DNA of 16,865 bases, taken from contig JAURLR010000086.1 of the NCBI GenBank assembly GCA_030831135.1, positions 1 through 16,865 of the forward strand, given 5' to 3'. The notes beneath the pieces were generated by a model that saw only the letters and a list, made by a program, of their open reading frames with translations, did no database searches and had not been told where the DNA came from. How positions within the stretch are numbered: the stretch's first letter is position 1; each line of letters opens with the position of its first letter. The position numbers and the translations under genes were made by a program. Shown here one piece after another: positions 1 through 7,969 of this stretch. Source of the stretch: Alphaproteobacteria bacterium. GTDB taxonomy: Bacteria > Pseudomonadota > Alphaproteobacteria > UBA6615.

Positions 1-594
1 GCCCTTCTCACAGAGCACGGTGATTTCGGCTAGGCACTGGGCCACGACGCCGAGCATCACGTTGTGGGCGAGTTTCGCCAGCCGCGAGGAATCCCCTTCA
101 CCGATATAGGTCTCGGCCCGGCCGAGTGCCGCGATATAGGGGCGGGCGATATCGTAGGCTTCACGCGGGCCGGAAACGCCGAGCGTGGCCTTGCCAGCGG
201 CAACCGCATGGCCGTTGCCGCTGATCGGGGTGGCGAGGAACATCACACCCTTGGCTTCGGCGGCAGCGCGCATTTCCATGGAGGTTTCGATCGACACGGT
301 CGAACTGTCGCTGATGATCTTGGGGAGGGTGCTGCCCGAGAGCACTCCGTCGGGGCCCGTGATCATTTCGCGCAGCGCCTTGTCGTCGGTGACGATGGAG
401 AAAATGATGTCCCGGTCGGCGAGATCGGACGGCTTGGCGACAACCTCGACACCCAGCGGTTCGGCCTTGGCGGCGGTGCGGTTGTAGACCTTTACATCGG
501 CCCCGGCCTTGATCAGCAGGCCAGCCATCGGGTAGCCCATCTTGCCGGTTCCGATCCAGCCCACGGTGTGTGATTTCATATCTGTACCTGACAT
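1..594 (-). CDS. 3-hydroxyisobutyrate dehydrogenase-like NAD(P)-binding oxidoreductase (partial, C-terminus off the left edge)
   Basis: This is a beta-hydroxyacid dehydrogenase (6-phosphogluconate / 3-hydroxyisobutyrate dehydrogenase superfamily), which oxidises or reduces small beta-hydroxyacids with NAD(P). 198 codons are visible, against roughly 290-300 for the family, and the gene leaves the window in frame. An N-terminal Rossmann motif GWIGTGKMGYPM lies near residues 12-23. DSSTVS and the substrate-loop segment TPISGNGHAVAAGKATLGVSG-like follow. The family's catalytic lysine is present in RLAKLAHNVM. The substrate loop has Gly-Asn where most members have Gly-Gly, so the substrate may differ from 3-hydroxyisobutyrate. 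The ATG at 594 was chosen because GGGAAGAG lies just upstream; an internal ATG at 579 is possible. It is divergent from the ChaC gene. Family assignment is firm; the substrate is unknown. Confidence 0.87.
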   Translation of the reverse strand, partial: MSGTDMKSHTVGWIGTGKMGYPMAGLLIKAGADVKVYNRTAAKAEPLGVEVVAKPSDLADRDIIFSIVTDDKALREMITGPDGVLSGSTLPKIISDSSTVSIETSMEMRAAAEAKGVMFLATPISGNGHAVAAGKATLGVSGPREAYDIARPYIAALGRAETYIGEGDSSRLAKLAHNVMLGVVAQCLAEITVLCEKG

Positions 595-711
595 TGGATT
601 CTCTTCCCTGTGTCTTCATCTGTTTGAGTGTCAGAATAGCAGGGCGGGGGCTTACCTGCGCATGAATTCTGCCTGGTTTTTCTTCTTCTGTTCGCGGTGC
701 GTACGATTTCC

Positions 712-1347
712 ATGACCGAGTTTCCCTTCAATCCTCCCCCGACCTCTTTCGTCCAATGGACCGACGCACAGCGCGCCGCCAATCTGGAGGCGACCATGGC
801 GGCCGCACCGGACCCGTCCCGATTGTGGGTGTTTGCAGCGGGGTCGCTGATCTGGGATCCCCGCTTCGAGCCCCTGGAGGCCCGGACGGCCTTTCTGGAG
901 GATTATCAGCGGGCCTTCTGTTTCTGGACGGTGCGTGCGCGCGGCTCGTTCGAACGCCCGGGGCTGGGGTTGGCTCTCGAGCCGGGCGGTACTTGCGCCG
1001 GGGTGGTGTTCGAGATCCCCCAGGAAGGACGCGCGGACATCCTTGATGCCTTGTGGCGGCGCGAGATGAGCGGCGGTGTCTATGTGCCGACCTGGATGCC
1101 GGCCCGCACCGATGCGGGGCCGGTCTCGGCACTGGGCTTTGTCAGCAACCGCGCGCATCGCAACTATGCCGGAATCCTGCCGCGCGACCAGTCCGCGCGG
1201 ATTATCGCCAATGCGCTGGGGAGCATGGGAACCTGTCACGAATATGTGGCATTGCTGGCCGATGCGCTGGATCGCCACGGTCTGGAAGACCCCGACACCC
1301 AGGAATTACATCGACTGGTGCAACACTATCTGGCGGCGGAAAGCTGA
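712..1347 (+). CDS. chaC: ChaC-type gamma-glutamylcyclotransferase
   Basis: This is predicted to be a cytosolic glutathione-specific gamma-glutamylcyclotransferase, which splits glutathione into 5-oxoproline and Cys-Gly. The 211-residue length fits the ChaC family. The glycine-rich substrate loop appears as FAAGSLIWDP (residues 41-50), where many members read YGSLIW. A probable catalytic glutamate is E118 in WRREMSGG. The segment RGSFERPGLGLALEPGGTCAG and the C-terminal run ending GSMGTCHEY, followed by a helical tail, are typical of ChaC. No clear ribosome binding site separates ATG 712 from an upstream in-frame GTG at 697; ATG is preferred. The stop codon shares one base with the start of the next gene (TGATG), implying translational coupling. 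Family is confident; activity on glutathione is inferred. Confidence 0.88.
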   Translation: MTEFPFNPPPTSFVQWTDAQRAANLEATMAAAPDPSRLWVFAAGSLIWDPRFEPLEARTAFLEDYQRAFCFWTVRARGSFERPGLGLALEPGGTCAGVVFEIPQEGRADILDALWRREMSGGVYVPTWMPARTDAGPVSALGFVSNRAHRNYAGILPRDQSARIIANALGSMGTCHEYVALLADALDRHGLEDPDTQELHRLVQHYLAAES

Positions 1348-1949
1348 TGTCCGATACACCCATGTTCCGGGCGGCGGACCGCAACAAGGACGCCATTCTC
1401 GGCGTCTTGCGGGACATCCTGCCCGCGACGGGCACGGTGCTGGAGATTGCCAGCGGCGATGGCCAGCACATTGCGTATTTCTCCCGCGCGCTGCCGCATC
1501 TTGACTGGCAGCCAAGTGAAGTCAGTCCGGAACTTGTCGCGCATCTGGATTCGCTGACGCAGCCCAATGTGTTGCCTGCACTTGCAATCGATGTTTGCGA
1601 AGCGGGATGGCATGGGGCGGTCGAGGTTTCGACCGATGCTATCATCAACACCAATATGATCCATATCGCGCCCTGGGCGGCGTGTCTGGGGTTGTTTGCC
1701 GGTGGTGCGGAATTGCTGCCGGTCGGCGGGCTGATCTGTTTCTACGGCCCGTTCATCGTCGGCGGGACTTATACCTCCGAGGGTAATGCAGCCTTTGACC
1801 GCTCGCTGCGCGAACAGAATCCCGAATGGGGGTTGCGGGAACTGGAGCAGGTCTGTGATGCCGCTCGGGATGTCGGGTTCGACCTGGATCGCACCGTTGA
1901 CATGCCGGTGAATAATCTGTCGGTTATCTTTCGCCGTGCAAACCGATGA
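1347..1949 (+). CDS. DUF938 family SAM-methyltransferase-like protein
   Basis: The 200-residue protein matches the DUF938 family, class I SAM-dependent methyltransferase-like proteins whose substrate is not established. It opens with the family's characteristic ADRNKDAIL stretch (residues 10-18). A SAM-binding motif I, VLEIASGDGQHIAYF (from residue 31), and a second conserved block, NMIHIAPWAAC, follow. A loop with YGPF, GGTYTSEGN and FDRSLREQNPEWGLR is also family-typical. The start is ATG 1347, which overlaps the chaC stop by one base. A longer in-frame reading beginning at 1053 only shadows chaC and is not used. Pairing with ChaC suggests a linked role, perhaps in thiol or small-metabolite handling, but that is inference from position only. 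Confidence 0.87.
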   Translation: MSDTPMFRAADRNKDAILGVLRDILPATGTVLEIASGDGQHIAYFSRALPHLDWQPSEVSPELVAHLDSLTQPNVLPALAIDVCEAGWHGAVEVSTDAIINTNMIHIAPWAACLGLFAGGAELLPVGGLICFYGPFIVGGTYTSEGNAAFDRSLREQNPEWGLRELEQVCDAARDVGFDLDRTVDMPVNNLSVIFRRANR

Positions 1950-1965
1950 GAGAGAGGCCCAGGCC

Positions 1966-2319
1966 ATGACCACCAAGAAACTTCAGAACGCCTATTACGT
2001 GACGCGCGACATGGCACGTTCGGTCGGATTTTACCGGGATGCGCTGGGCCTCGACCTGATTTTTCAGGACGGCGAGAAATGGACCCAGTTCAAGGCCGGT
2101 GGGATCAACTTCGCGATGGCCTCGGATAAGGAGGCACCCGAGGGCGCTGTCGGCGCGACGGTCGTGTTTGAGGTCGAAGACATTGCGGCCATGACGGGTG
2201 CGATCACCGATGCCGGTGGTGAAATCCTGGGTGAGCGCGACATGGCGGACCACGGAAAAACGCTCAACTTTCGAGACCCGGATGGGAACCTCGTTCAGCT
2301 TTATCAGCGCGCGTCCTAG
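1966..2319 (+). CDS. VOC (glyoxalase/bleomycin resistance) superfamily protein
   Basis: A 117-residue single-domain member of the vicinal oxygen chelate superfamily, which includes glyoxalase I, extradiol dioxygenases and antibiotic-binding proteins. The opening NAYYVTRDMARSVGFYRDALGLDL is the typical first beta-alpha-beta unit with the FYRDALG helix. The end, FRDPDGNLVQLYQ, is the classic DPDGN turn. The usual metal-ligand glutamate after DPDGN-x is glutamine here, so metal-dependent catalysis is uncertain. ATG 1966 is chosen because GAGAGAGG lies about 9 bases upstream and the protein aligns from its first residues. It sits 16 bases after the DUF938 stop and 37 before the quinone reductase gene, consistent with one operon. 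Substrate unknown. Confidence 0.88.
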   Translation: MTTKKLQNAYYVTRDMARSVGFYRDALGLDLIFQDGEKWTQFKAGGINFAMASDKEAPEGAVGATVVFEVEDIAAMTGAITDAGGEILGERDMADHGKTLNFRDPDGNLVQLYQRAS

Positions 2320-2356
2320 CAACAGCGCGCAGACCTAATCAGTCAGGGAGAACACA

Positions 2357-3343
2357 ATGAAAACCAAGGCATTTCGGCTTTACAAGAATGGCGGACCCAG
2401 TGTCCTGAAATGGGAGACGGTTGATGTTCCCGAACCGGGCAAGGGGGAAGTGCTGATCAAGCACACCGCCGTTGGCCTCAACCTTGCCGATACCTATCGG
2501 CGCACCGGCCTGTACCCGATCAAGCTGCCCAGCGGCATCGGCAACGAGGCCGTTGGTGTGGTCGAGGCTGTGGGTCCGGGCGCGCGGGGCGTGAAAATCG
2601 GCGACCGGGTTGGCTATATCGGAGGCATGGCGCTCGATGGCTATTCCCAGCGCCGCGTCGCACCGGTGGCAAGCCTGATCCCGATCCCGGACTTCATTGA
2701 TGACCGCACGGCGGCCGCCGCCCTGCTCAAGGGAATCACCGCGCAGTACCTGCTGCGGGATTCCTATCGCGTGAAAAAAGGCGACACGATTGTCGTTCAT
2801 GCGGCTGCAGGCGGTGTCGGCCTGATCATGTGCCAGTGGGCCAATGCGATTGGGGCCACGGTGATCGGGATCGTGAGTTCCGAAGAAAAGGCGAAGATTG
2901 CGAAAAAGAATGGCTGCCACCATCCTATCGTGGTCAAGCGCAGCAAGCCGAAATTCGCCAAGCAGGTGCGTGACCTGACCAATGGCGAAGGCGCGCACTG
3001 CATCTACGATTCGGTCGGCAAGGACACCTGGGAAGAGTCCCTCGCCAGTGTCCGACTGCGCGGTTCCGTCATCAGTTTCGGCAGCGCCTCGGGCAAGCCG
3101 CCGAAAACGGATATCGCGGCGACCGGCGGGCTGGGTTCGCCCTATCTCGCGCGCTGTGCGCTGGTGAACTACACAACCTCACGCCGGGAAACTATGGCGC
3201 GTGCGCGTGACCTGTTCAAGGCGATCAAAACCGGTGACGTCAAGATCAGCGTCAACCAGCGTTACAAGCTCAAGGATGCCGCGCAGGCGCACAAGGATAT
3301 CGAGGCCCGCAGGACGACCGGCTCCACGGTGATGATCCCCTGA
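2357..3343 (+). CDS. Zinc-free quinone oxidoreductase (NADPH:quinone reductase-like, MDR superfamily)
   Basis: A 328-residue medium-chain dehydrogenase/reductase of the zinc-independent quinone oxidoreductase type, which reduces quinones or enones with NADPH in the cytosol. The N-terminal GroES-like domain contains [15 protein letters not shown] (about 40-54) and [24 protein letters not shown] (about 62-85). The cofactor domain carries AAGGVG (150-155) in place of the GxGxxG seen in some relatives. It ends with the family-typical phrase [20 protein letters not shown]. No structural zinc cysteine cluster is visible. GGGAGA lies a few bases upstream of ATG 2357, supporting the start. It sits between the VOC and haloalkane dehalogenase genes on the same strand. 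Family firm; natural substrate unknown. Confidence 0.92.
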   Translation: MKTKAFRLYKNGGPSVLKWETVDVPEPGKGEVLIKHTAVGLNLADTYRRTGLYPIKLPSGIGNEAVGVVEAVGPGARGVKIGDRVGYIGGMALDGYSQRRVAPVASLIPIPDFIDDRTAAAALLKGITAQYLLRDSYRVKKGDTIVVHAAAGGVGLIMCQWANAIGATVIGIVSSEEKAKIAKKNGCHHPIVVKRSKPKFAKQVRDLTNGEGAHCIYDSVGKDTWEESLASVRLRGSVISFGSASGKPPKTDIAATGGLGSPYLARCALVNYTTSRRETMARARDLFKAIKTGDVKISVNQRYKLKDAAQAHKDIEARRTTGSTVMIP

Positions 3344-3365
3344 CCCTGTTGCAGGGAGAGCAGGC

Positions 3366-4238
3366 ATGAGCTGGACGGACAAGAAGTTCGAGACCGTAAA
3401 CGGTCGCCGGATGGCTTATGCGGAGATGGGGGACCCCGAGGGCGATCCCATTCTGTTTTTGCACGGCAATCCGACGTCGAGCTATCTCTGGCGCAACATC
3501 ATGCCCCATCTGCGTGAGATGGGCCGGTGCATTGCCCCGGACCTTATCGGAATGGGGGATTCCGACAAACTGCTCGACAGCGGCCCGGGCCGTTACGGCT
3601 TTGTCGAGCACGCCGATTTTCTGTTCAAGCTGCTCGATCAGATCGGGGTGCATCGCAATGTGACCCTCGTCATCCATGACTGGGGCAGCGCATTGGGCTT
3701 CCATTGGGCGAACATGCACCGTGATGCGGTCCGGGGCATTGCCTATATGGAGGCGCTGGTCCGGCCACTGTCCTGGTCCGAATGGCCCGATGCGGCGACA
3801 CCGCCGTTTCAGGCGATGCGATCACCGGCGGGCGAGGAGATGGTTCTGGAAAAGAACTTCTTCATCGAGAAAATTCTGCCGGCCTCGATCATACGCCAAC
3901 TGACAGAGCCGGAAATGGCGGAGTATCGCCGCCCGTTCCGCGCATCGGGTGAGGATCGGCGGCCGACACTGACCTGGCCGCGCAACATTCCGCTCGATGG
4001 TGAACCCGATGATGTGGTGCGGATCATCACCGATTATGCGGCATGGCTGGAAACAGCTGACCTACCGAAACTCTTCATCGACGCCGATCCCGGCATCATC
4101 CTGACCGGCGCGCAGCGGGACTACTGCCGGAGCTGGCCCCACCAGCGCGAAGTCACGGTCAAGGGTCTGCACTTCATCCAGGAAGATTCACCCGACGAGA
4201 TCGGGCAGGCTATCGCCAGCTGGTTGAAGGCCCTCTGA
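3366..4238 (+). CDS. Haloalkane dehalogenase (HLD-II, LinB/DhaA-like)
   Basis: An alpha/beta-hydrolase that hydrolyses carbon-halogen bonds in haloalkanes, giving an alcohol and halide. The 290-residue length matches subfamily II enzymes. The complete active site is visible: nucleophile D105 with halide-binding W106 in [11 protein letters not shown], second halide-stabilising N35 in [16 protein letters not shown], catalytic acid E129 in AYMEALVRP, and base H269 in [14 protein letters not shown]. Similarity to LinB as I remember it runs through the cap region, including EMAEYRRPF and [21 protein letters not shown] upstream supports ATG 3366. It is 22 bases after the quinone reductase and 12 before the TauE-type permease. 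Family call is very secure; the halogenated substrate cannot be read from sequence. Confidence 0.95.
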   Translation: MSWTDKKFETVNGRRMAYAEMGDPEGDPILFLHGNPTSSYLWRNIMPHLREMGRCIAPDLIGMGDSDKLLDSGPGRYGFVEHADFLFKLLDQIGVHRNVTLVIHDWGSALGFHWANMHRDAVRGIAYMEALVRPLSWSEWPDAATPPFQAMRSPAGEEMVLEKNFFIEKILPASIIRQLTEPEMAEYRRPFRASGEDRRPTLTWPRNIPLDGEPDDVVRIITDYAAWLETADLPKLFIDADPGIILTGAQRDYCRSWPHQREVTVKGLHFIQEDSPDEIGQAIASWLKAL

Positions 4239-4250
4239 GCCGATACGCCG

Positions 4251-4997
4251 ATGGAACTGGACCTTGCAGGCCTGGCGGTGGTGGCCGTCGTTTTCATGGT
4301 GGCCGGGTTCGTGAAGGGCGTCATAGGGTTCGGGCTGCCCAGCATTTCCATGGGGTTGCTCAGCGCTTTGATTGTGCCCGATATGGCGGCGGCGATCCTG
4401 ATCGTTCCGACCTTCCTGACGAATGTCTGGCAGGCCTTCGCCGGACCTTACACGCTGGTTGTGCTTCGCCGCTTCTGGCCGATGTTCGTTGGTGTCTTTC
4501 TGGGAACACTCCTGACCGCCGGTATCATCACCGGCGCCAATCCCGGGCTGGCGGCGTTGCCGATCGGGGGGATTCTTCTCGCCTATGCCGTGCTCGGTCT
4601 TTCCGGTGTGCGGTTTCGTGTGCCGAGAAAGTCCGAGATTGTCATCAGTCCTGCGATGGGGCTGATGACGGGTTTGATCAATGGGGCAACGGCGATCTTC
4701 GTCCTGCCCGGTGCGCCCTATCTGCAGGCCACGAATATGGAGAAGGATGAACTCATTCAGGCGCTCGGGTTCGTGGCCCTGTTTGCCTCGTCTGCGCTGG
4801 CGCTGGGATTCGGCCTGAACGGGAGCGTCGCCACGACATTATGGCCCGCAGTCCTGGTCGCGCTGGCGGCCGCTATCGCAGGGATGTCGGTGGGCCAGAT
4901 CGTGCGCAGACGGCTTCCGGTCGCTGTTTTCCAGCGTTGGGTCTTCTTCGGACTCGCGGCCCTGGGTGCCACGATGATTTTGCGATCGCTCGTCTAG
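4251..4997 (+). CDS. TauE/SafE family (DUF81) membrane permease
   Basis: A 248-residue polytopic inner-membrane protein of the TauE/SafE family, whose members export sulfite or organosulfonates, or move other small organic anions. Two internally related halves are visible. The first has the glycine-rich loop KGVIGFGLPSIS (22-33). The second begins around residue 135 with GLMTGLINGATAIFVLPGAPYLQ-like sequence. Hydrophobic stretches support about seven or eight membrane helices, with a basic loop at RFRVPRKSE (121-129) and IVRRRLP near 207-213. ATG 4251 lies 12 bases after the dehalogenase stop, so co-transcription is likely. It may handle a product of the upstream enzymes, but that is inference. 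It is convergent with the GloB-like gene, with only 18 bases between stops. Confidence 0.9.
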   Translation: MELDLAGLAVVAVVFMVAGFVKGVIGFGLPSISMGLLSALIVPDMAAAILIVPTFLTNVWQAFAGPYTLVVLRRFWPMFVGVFLGTLLTAGIITGANPGLAALPIGGILLAYAVLGLSGVRFRVPRKSEIVISPAMGLMTGLINGATAIFVLPGAPYLQATNMEKDELIQALGFVALFASSALALGFGLNGSVATTLWPAVLVALAAAIAGMSVGQIVRRRLPVAVFQRWVFFGLAALGATMILRSLV

Positions 4998-5015
4998 CGC
5001 GATTCTGCCGGACGG

Positions 5016-5804
5016 CTACCAGTCGTTGCGCAGCTTGCGCAGGCTCAGGAAGACATCTTCTTCGCTGGGTGTGTCGGGCAAGTTAGGGAACTTTTCCTTC
5101 ACGCCCGCGATCACGCTCGGGTTGTCGAGGCGCATGAAGGTGTTCACCTTGCGCTCCTGTCCCAGGGTGGTCACCAGCGCATGGGCCGGGTCCTGGCCCT
5201 CGACCTCGGCAAGCAAAGCCTTGGCGTCAGCGTTGTCCGGCTCGCGATCCAGCGTGAATTTCAAATTGTTCGCGATGTAGTCATGGCCGGGATAGATGCG
5301 GGTGGCATCGGAGAGCTTCGCAATCTTGTCGCGGAAGGTTGCATAAAGCACGTTCGGGTCGCCGCTGTAGCAATGGCCGACTCCGGCGTTGAAGATCGTA
5401 TCGCCGCACAGCAGATGCGGTTCATCGCCCCGACCCAGCATGGAAATGTGAATAGGCGTGTGGCCCGGGGTTTCGATCACCTCCAGCTCCACCGCTCTGC
5501 CGAGCTTGACCACGTCACCCTGACGCAGGCCCTTGTCGATCCCGGGGATGGCGCTGCCCGCATTGTAGGGACCCATCAGTTTTGCACCGGTTGCCGCGAT
5601 CACATCATCATTGCCCGCAATGTGGTCAGCATGTTCGTGGGTGTTCATCACCCAGGTGATGTCCCAGTTGTTTTTCTTTGCCGTGGAGAGGCAAAGCGCC
5701 GGATCAATCGGATCAATTGCGATGGCCTCGCCAGAGTCCGGGCAGGCGACGATATAGAAGAAGTTGCGGCCGGAATTTCCGGTCCAGACCTGTTCGACGA
5801 TCAT
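5016..5804 (-). CDS. GloB-like metallo-beta-lactamase-fold hydrolase (hydroxyacylglutathione hydrolase / glyoxalase II family)
   Basis: Predicted glyoxalase II, which hydrolyses S-lactoylglutathione-type thioesters. The 262-residue protein has the binuclear-metal motif THEHADH (55-61), further ligands H115 in TPGHTP, D135 in CGDTIF and H174 in YPGHDY. A C-terminal helical segment ends EEDVFLSLRKLRNDW, resembling the HAGH C-terminal domain that contacts glutathione in canonical enzymes. The loop after GDT reads NAGVGHCYSGDP rather than the usual GCGR-type sequence, so it may be a divergent subgroup with another thioester or thiol substrate. It starts at ATG 5804, 70 bases downstream of the AbrB-type gene stop on the same strand. 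Fold and metal site are certain; the exact substrate is moderately supported. Confidence 0.86.
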   Translation of the reverse strand: MIVEQVWTGNSGRNFFYIVACPDSGEAIAIDPIDPALCLSTAKKNNWDITWVMNTHEHADHIAGNDDVIAATGAKLMGPYNAGSAIPGIDKGLRQGDVVKLGRAVELEVIETPGHTPIHISMLGRGDEPHLLCGDTIFNAGVGHCYSGDPNVLYATFRDKIAKLSDATRIYPGHDYIANNLKFTLDREPDNADAKALLAEVEGQDPAHALVTTLGQERKVNTFMRLDNPSVIAGVKEKFPNLPDTPSEEDVFLSLRKLRNDW

Positions 5805-5874
5805 GTCTCAATCCCTGTCACTGTCATGGGTTTCGTTCGGTTGCCCCGACCATACGATTCTCAGAGCCGTCCGG

Positions 5875-6978
5875 CTAGAGATCGTCGTCCTTGGATGCGC
5901 CGCGGTCGAGAAGCTTGAACAGGAACGGCACCGCGATCACGACCACGCTGATGCGCGCGATGTGATGGGTCGCCACAAAAGCAGTATCGATTTCAAGGGC
6001 AAGTGCCACGAGGCTCATTTCTGTCAGCCCGCCGGGTGAAAACGCCAGAATCAGGGATTCGAAGGGAATATCCGTGATGGCTTCAAGGGTGAGGGCGAAG
6101 ATCGCGGATATCGTCAGCAGGATTACCGTGGAGGTGCCGCCAAGCCGCAGGATCCGGCCCAGATCGCGGAAGGTCAGCCCTGCGAATCGGGCGCCGACAG
6201 CCGAGCCCAGTATCACCTGCGCCGCGGCGATCAGCACAACGGGCGGGGCAGCCGATGTCAGCCCGGTCAGGTGAACGGTCGCGCTCACGATCATCGGACC
6301 AGTGAGGTGGGGGGCCGGAATACGGATCAGGCGCGCGAGGGAATATCCAACGACCGCACTGGCAGCGAGAAACACCACATCCATGACATCCAGCCCGCCT
6401 TCGCTGGCCCCGAATGTCCGCATGGCGGGGTCAAAATCCTCGATCACCCGGAACATGATCGGCAGGGTCATGACAACCAGGAAGATGCGTGTGGAGTGCA
6501 TGACGCTGACCAGCCGGTCGTCGCCACCCGCAGCCTGACTGAGAATGACCATCTCGTTGAGGCCGCCGGGCACGCCGGCAAAGAACGCAGTCTTGCGATC
6601 AAATCCGGCAACGAAGCGGAAGAAAAGCCGGGCAATGATCGTGCTGACGAAAACGTAAGCCACAAGCGCGGTGAGTGTGACCGGCCAGAGCGCGATCCGG
6701 TCGAGGATTTCCGGCGAGAACGCGCTTCCCAGAAGGACACCCAACACGAGGATCATCAGGGTCCGCAGGCGTGTGTCCATCGCCATCTCGACCTTGGCAA
6801 GGGTCATGGAACCTGTCGCCACCATCGCGCCCATCATCCAGGGAAGCGGCATGTTGAGGACGGTAAAGATACCGCCGCCAACAACCCCGATGGCAATCGT
6901 GCGAAGGAAGAGGAAGAGGTCGGCCCGTGTCAGATGACGGACCGGTGAGCGCGCGGCTTTTGAGAAGTTCTCAGGCAT
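5875..6978 (-). CDS. AbrB-family integral membrane protein (PF05145-type, putative transporter/regulator)
   Basis: A 367-residue polytopic membrane protein of the AbrB duplication family. These proteins are often labelled 'ammonia monooxygenase' or 'AbrB regulator', but their biochemical role is poorly defined. Two related halves each carry a PGGL-x-EM signature: PGGLNEM at 137-143 and PGGLTEM at 325-331. Each half opens with a segment of the type PLPWMMGAMV (44-53) or PAPHLTGPMIV (211-221). Roughly ten hydrophobic helices are visible, and the tail is short and acidic (ASKDDDL). ATG 6978 overlaps the end of the upstream hydrolase gene by 8 bases (ATGCCTGA), indicating coupled translation. It is not the DNA-binding AbrB of Bacillus. 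Substrate unknown; a link to the upstream amidohydrolase is inference. Confidence 0.88.
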   Translation of the reverse strand: MPENFSKAARSPVRHLTRADLFLFLRTIAIGVVGGGIFTVLNMPLPWMMGAMVATGSMTLAKVEMAMDTRLRTLMILVLGVLLGSAFSPEILDRIALWPVTLTALVAYVFVSTIIARLFFRFVAGFDRKTAFFAGVPGGLNEMVILSQAAGGDDRLVSVMHSTRIFLVVMTLPIMFRVIEDFDPAMRTFGASEGGLDVMDVVFLAASAVVGYSLARLIRIPAPHLTGPMIVSATVHLTGLTSAAPPVVLIAAAQVILGSAVGARFAGLTFRDLGRILRLGGTSTVILLTISAIFALTLEAITDIPFESLILAFSPGGLTEMSLVALALEIDTAFVATHHIARISVVVIAVPFLFKLLDRGASKDDDL

Positions 6979-7969
6979 CGGCCGGTCCGGTGAATGTCTG
7001 CCACTGACCGAGGCGGACGGCGGTCTTCCCGCGTGTCAGACGCCGGGCGGGCATCACCATCACGCAGTTATCGAACGGCGTGCGGATGTCGCGGTTGCCG
7101 TCCCTTGCGAAGATGGTGCCGGCTGCCGGGATGGTTTCCAGCCCGGTGAAAGGCTGGGCAAAGGTCGCTGTATCGGTTTGTGGAATGAAGCGGTCCATCA
7201 CCTTGACCCAGCGATCAGGCGGGCTGGCGAACCCGATATGGGGTGCGGCGGTTTCAGCCGCGATTGTTCCCGTCGCGCGCAGAAACCGGTAGGTCGTATC
7301 GATGGCGGTCTGTGCGGTGGCGCACTGCCAGTGCCCCCCGCATTCGGCCAGCAGCGCGGTCTGCGGGGCACCGGGTGTATTGAAGCGCCCGTAGTCGCGC
7401 AGGCGGGTGCCATCCGCATGCCCCGGGTCAGAGACAATGGTCGCCGCGCTGCCGAGGCTGCGTGCGAGGGCACGGCCCTTCTCGCTGGGGCCACAGAGCA
7501 GAAGCGGCTGGATGCCAGCCAGCATGGAATGCAGGTCGAGCAAATGATCGACGCGGTCCACAAGTGGTCGCAGGGCCTGAACGCGCATGCGTTCAACGCT
7601 CCGGATGTCCCGGGAAAGCATCTCGGGGTCCCAGAGCCGGTTCATGTCCTCATCGACAAAGCGTGAGGCATAGGGGTCTCGCCTGTCGAAAAGGCCGAAA
7701 GCGGCCACATTGGCAAAAACCAGGCTCAACTCTCCGCGCTGGGGGCGGATCTCATGACGAAAGACATGATCGAGTGCGAGCGCGCCGCTGATCTCGTTGC
7801 CATGCATCAGCGCACACAGCATCACATGGGGCCCGGGCGTGGCGCTGGTGAAGGTTGTGACAAAGGGAATGCCTGTATTGCCCTCCCGGTAGGGGGCAAT
7901 ATCGGGCGGGGTCAGTTTCACGATGTCGGAAGCAGATGGCGGAGCGCCATCCTTCTGCGTTGCAATCAC
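6971..7969 (-). CDS. Succinylglutamate desuccinylase/aspartoacylase-family zinc hydrolase
   Basis: A 332-residue zinc-dependent amidohydrolase-like protein of the AstE/AspA family (M14-like carboxypeptidase fold), which removes acyl groups from acyl-amino acids. Putative zinc ligands are H56 and E59 in MHGNEISG and H147 in LLDLHSM. The conserved VDEDMNRLW (106-114) corresponds to the family's D-L/M-N-R motif. The candidate catalytic glutamate is E209 in LLAECGGHW. The start is a GTG at 7969 within a GTGA overlap with the NAD kinase stop (4 bases), which decides the start. The 3' end overlaps the AbrB-type gene by 8 bases. Three overlapping genes suggest one transcript. The exact N-acyl substrate is not evident; it need not be N-succinylglutamate, as no other ast genes are nearby. 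Confidence 0.87.
   Translation of the reverse strand: MIATQKDGAPPSASDIVKLTPPDIAPYREGNTGIPFVTTFTSATPGPHVMLCALMHGNEISGALALDHVFRHEIRPQRGELSLVFANVAAFGLFDRRDPYASRFVDEDMNRLWDPEMLSRDIRSVERMRVQALRPLVDRVDHLLDLHSMLAGIQPLLLCGPSEKGRALARSLGSAATIVSDPGHADGTRLRDYGRFNTPGAPQTALLAECGGHWQCATAQTAIDTTYRFLRATGTIAAETAAPHIGFASPPDRWVKVMDRFIPQTDTATFAQPFTGLETIPAAGTIFARDGNRDIRTPFDNCVMVMPARRLTRGKTAVRLGQWQTFTGPADA

Noticed and set aside
64..573. A 169-codon + strand frame opposite the dehydrogenase at the left edge
   Set aside because: The minus strand encodes an unmistakable Rossmann-fold dehydrogenase; the + frame is its antisense shadow.
633..641. Extended -10-like TGCTATTCT on the minus strand before the dehydrogenase
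   Set aside because: No acceptable -35 element at the right distance; too weak to list as a promoter.
1053..1349. N-terminal extension of the DUF938 protein
   Set aside because: It lies within chaC in another frame and lacks conserved sequence; the overlap start at 1347 fits the family.
6271..6948. A 225-codon + strand frame opposite the AbrB-type gene
   Set aside because: His/Asp/Arg-rich shadow of a membrane-protein gene; no domain or ribosome binding site.
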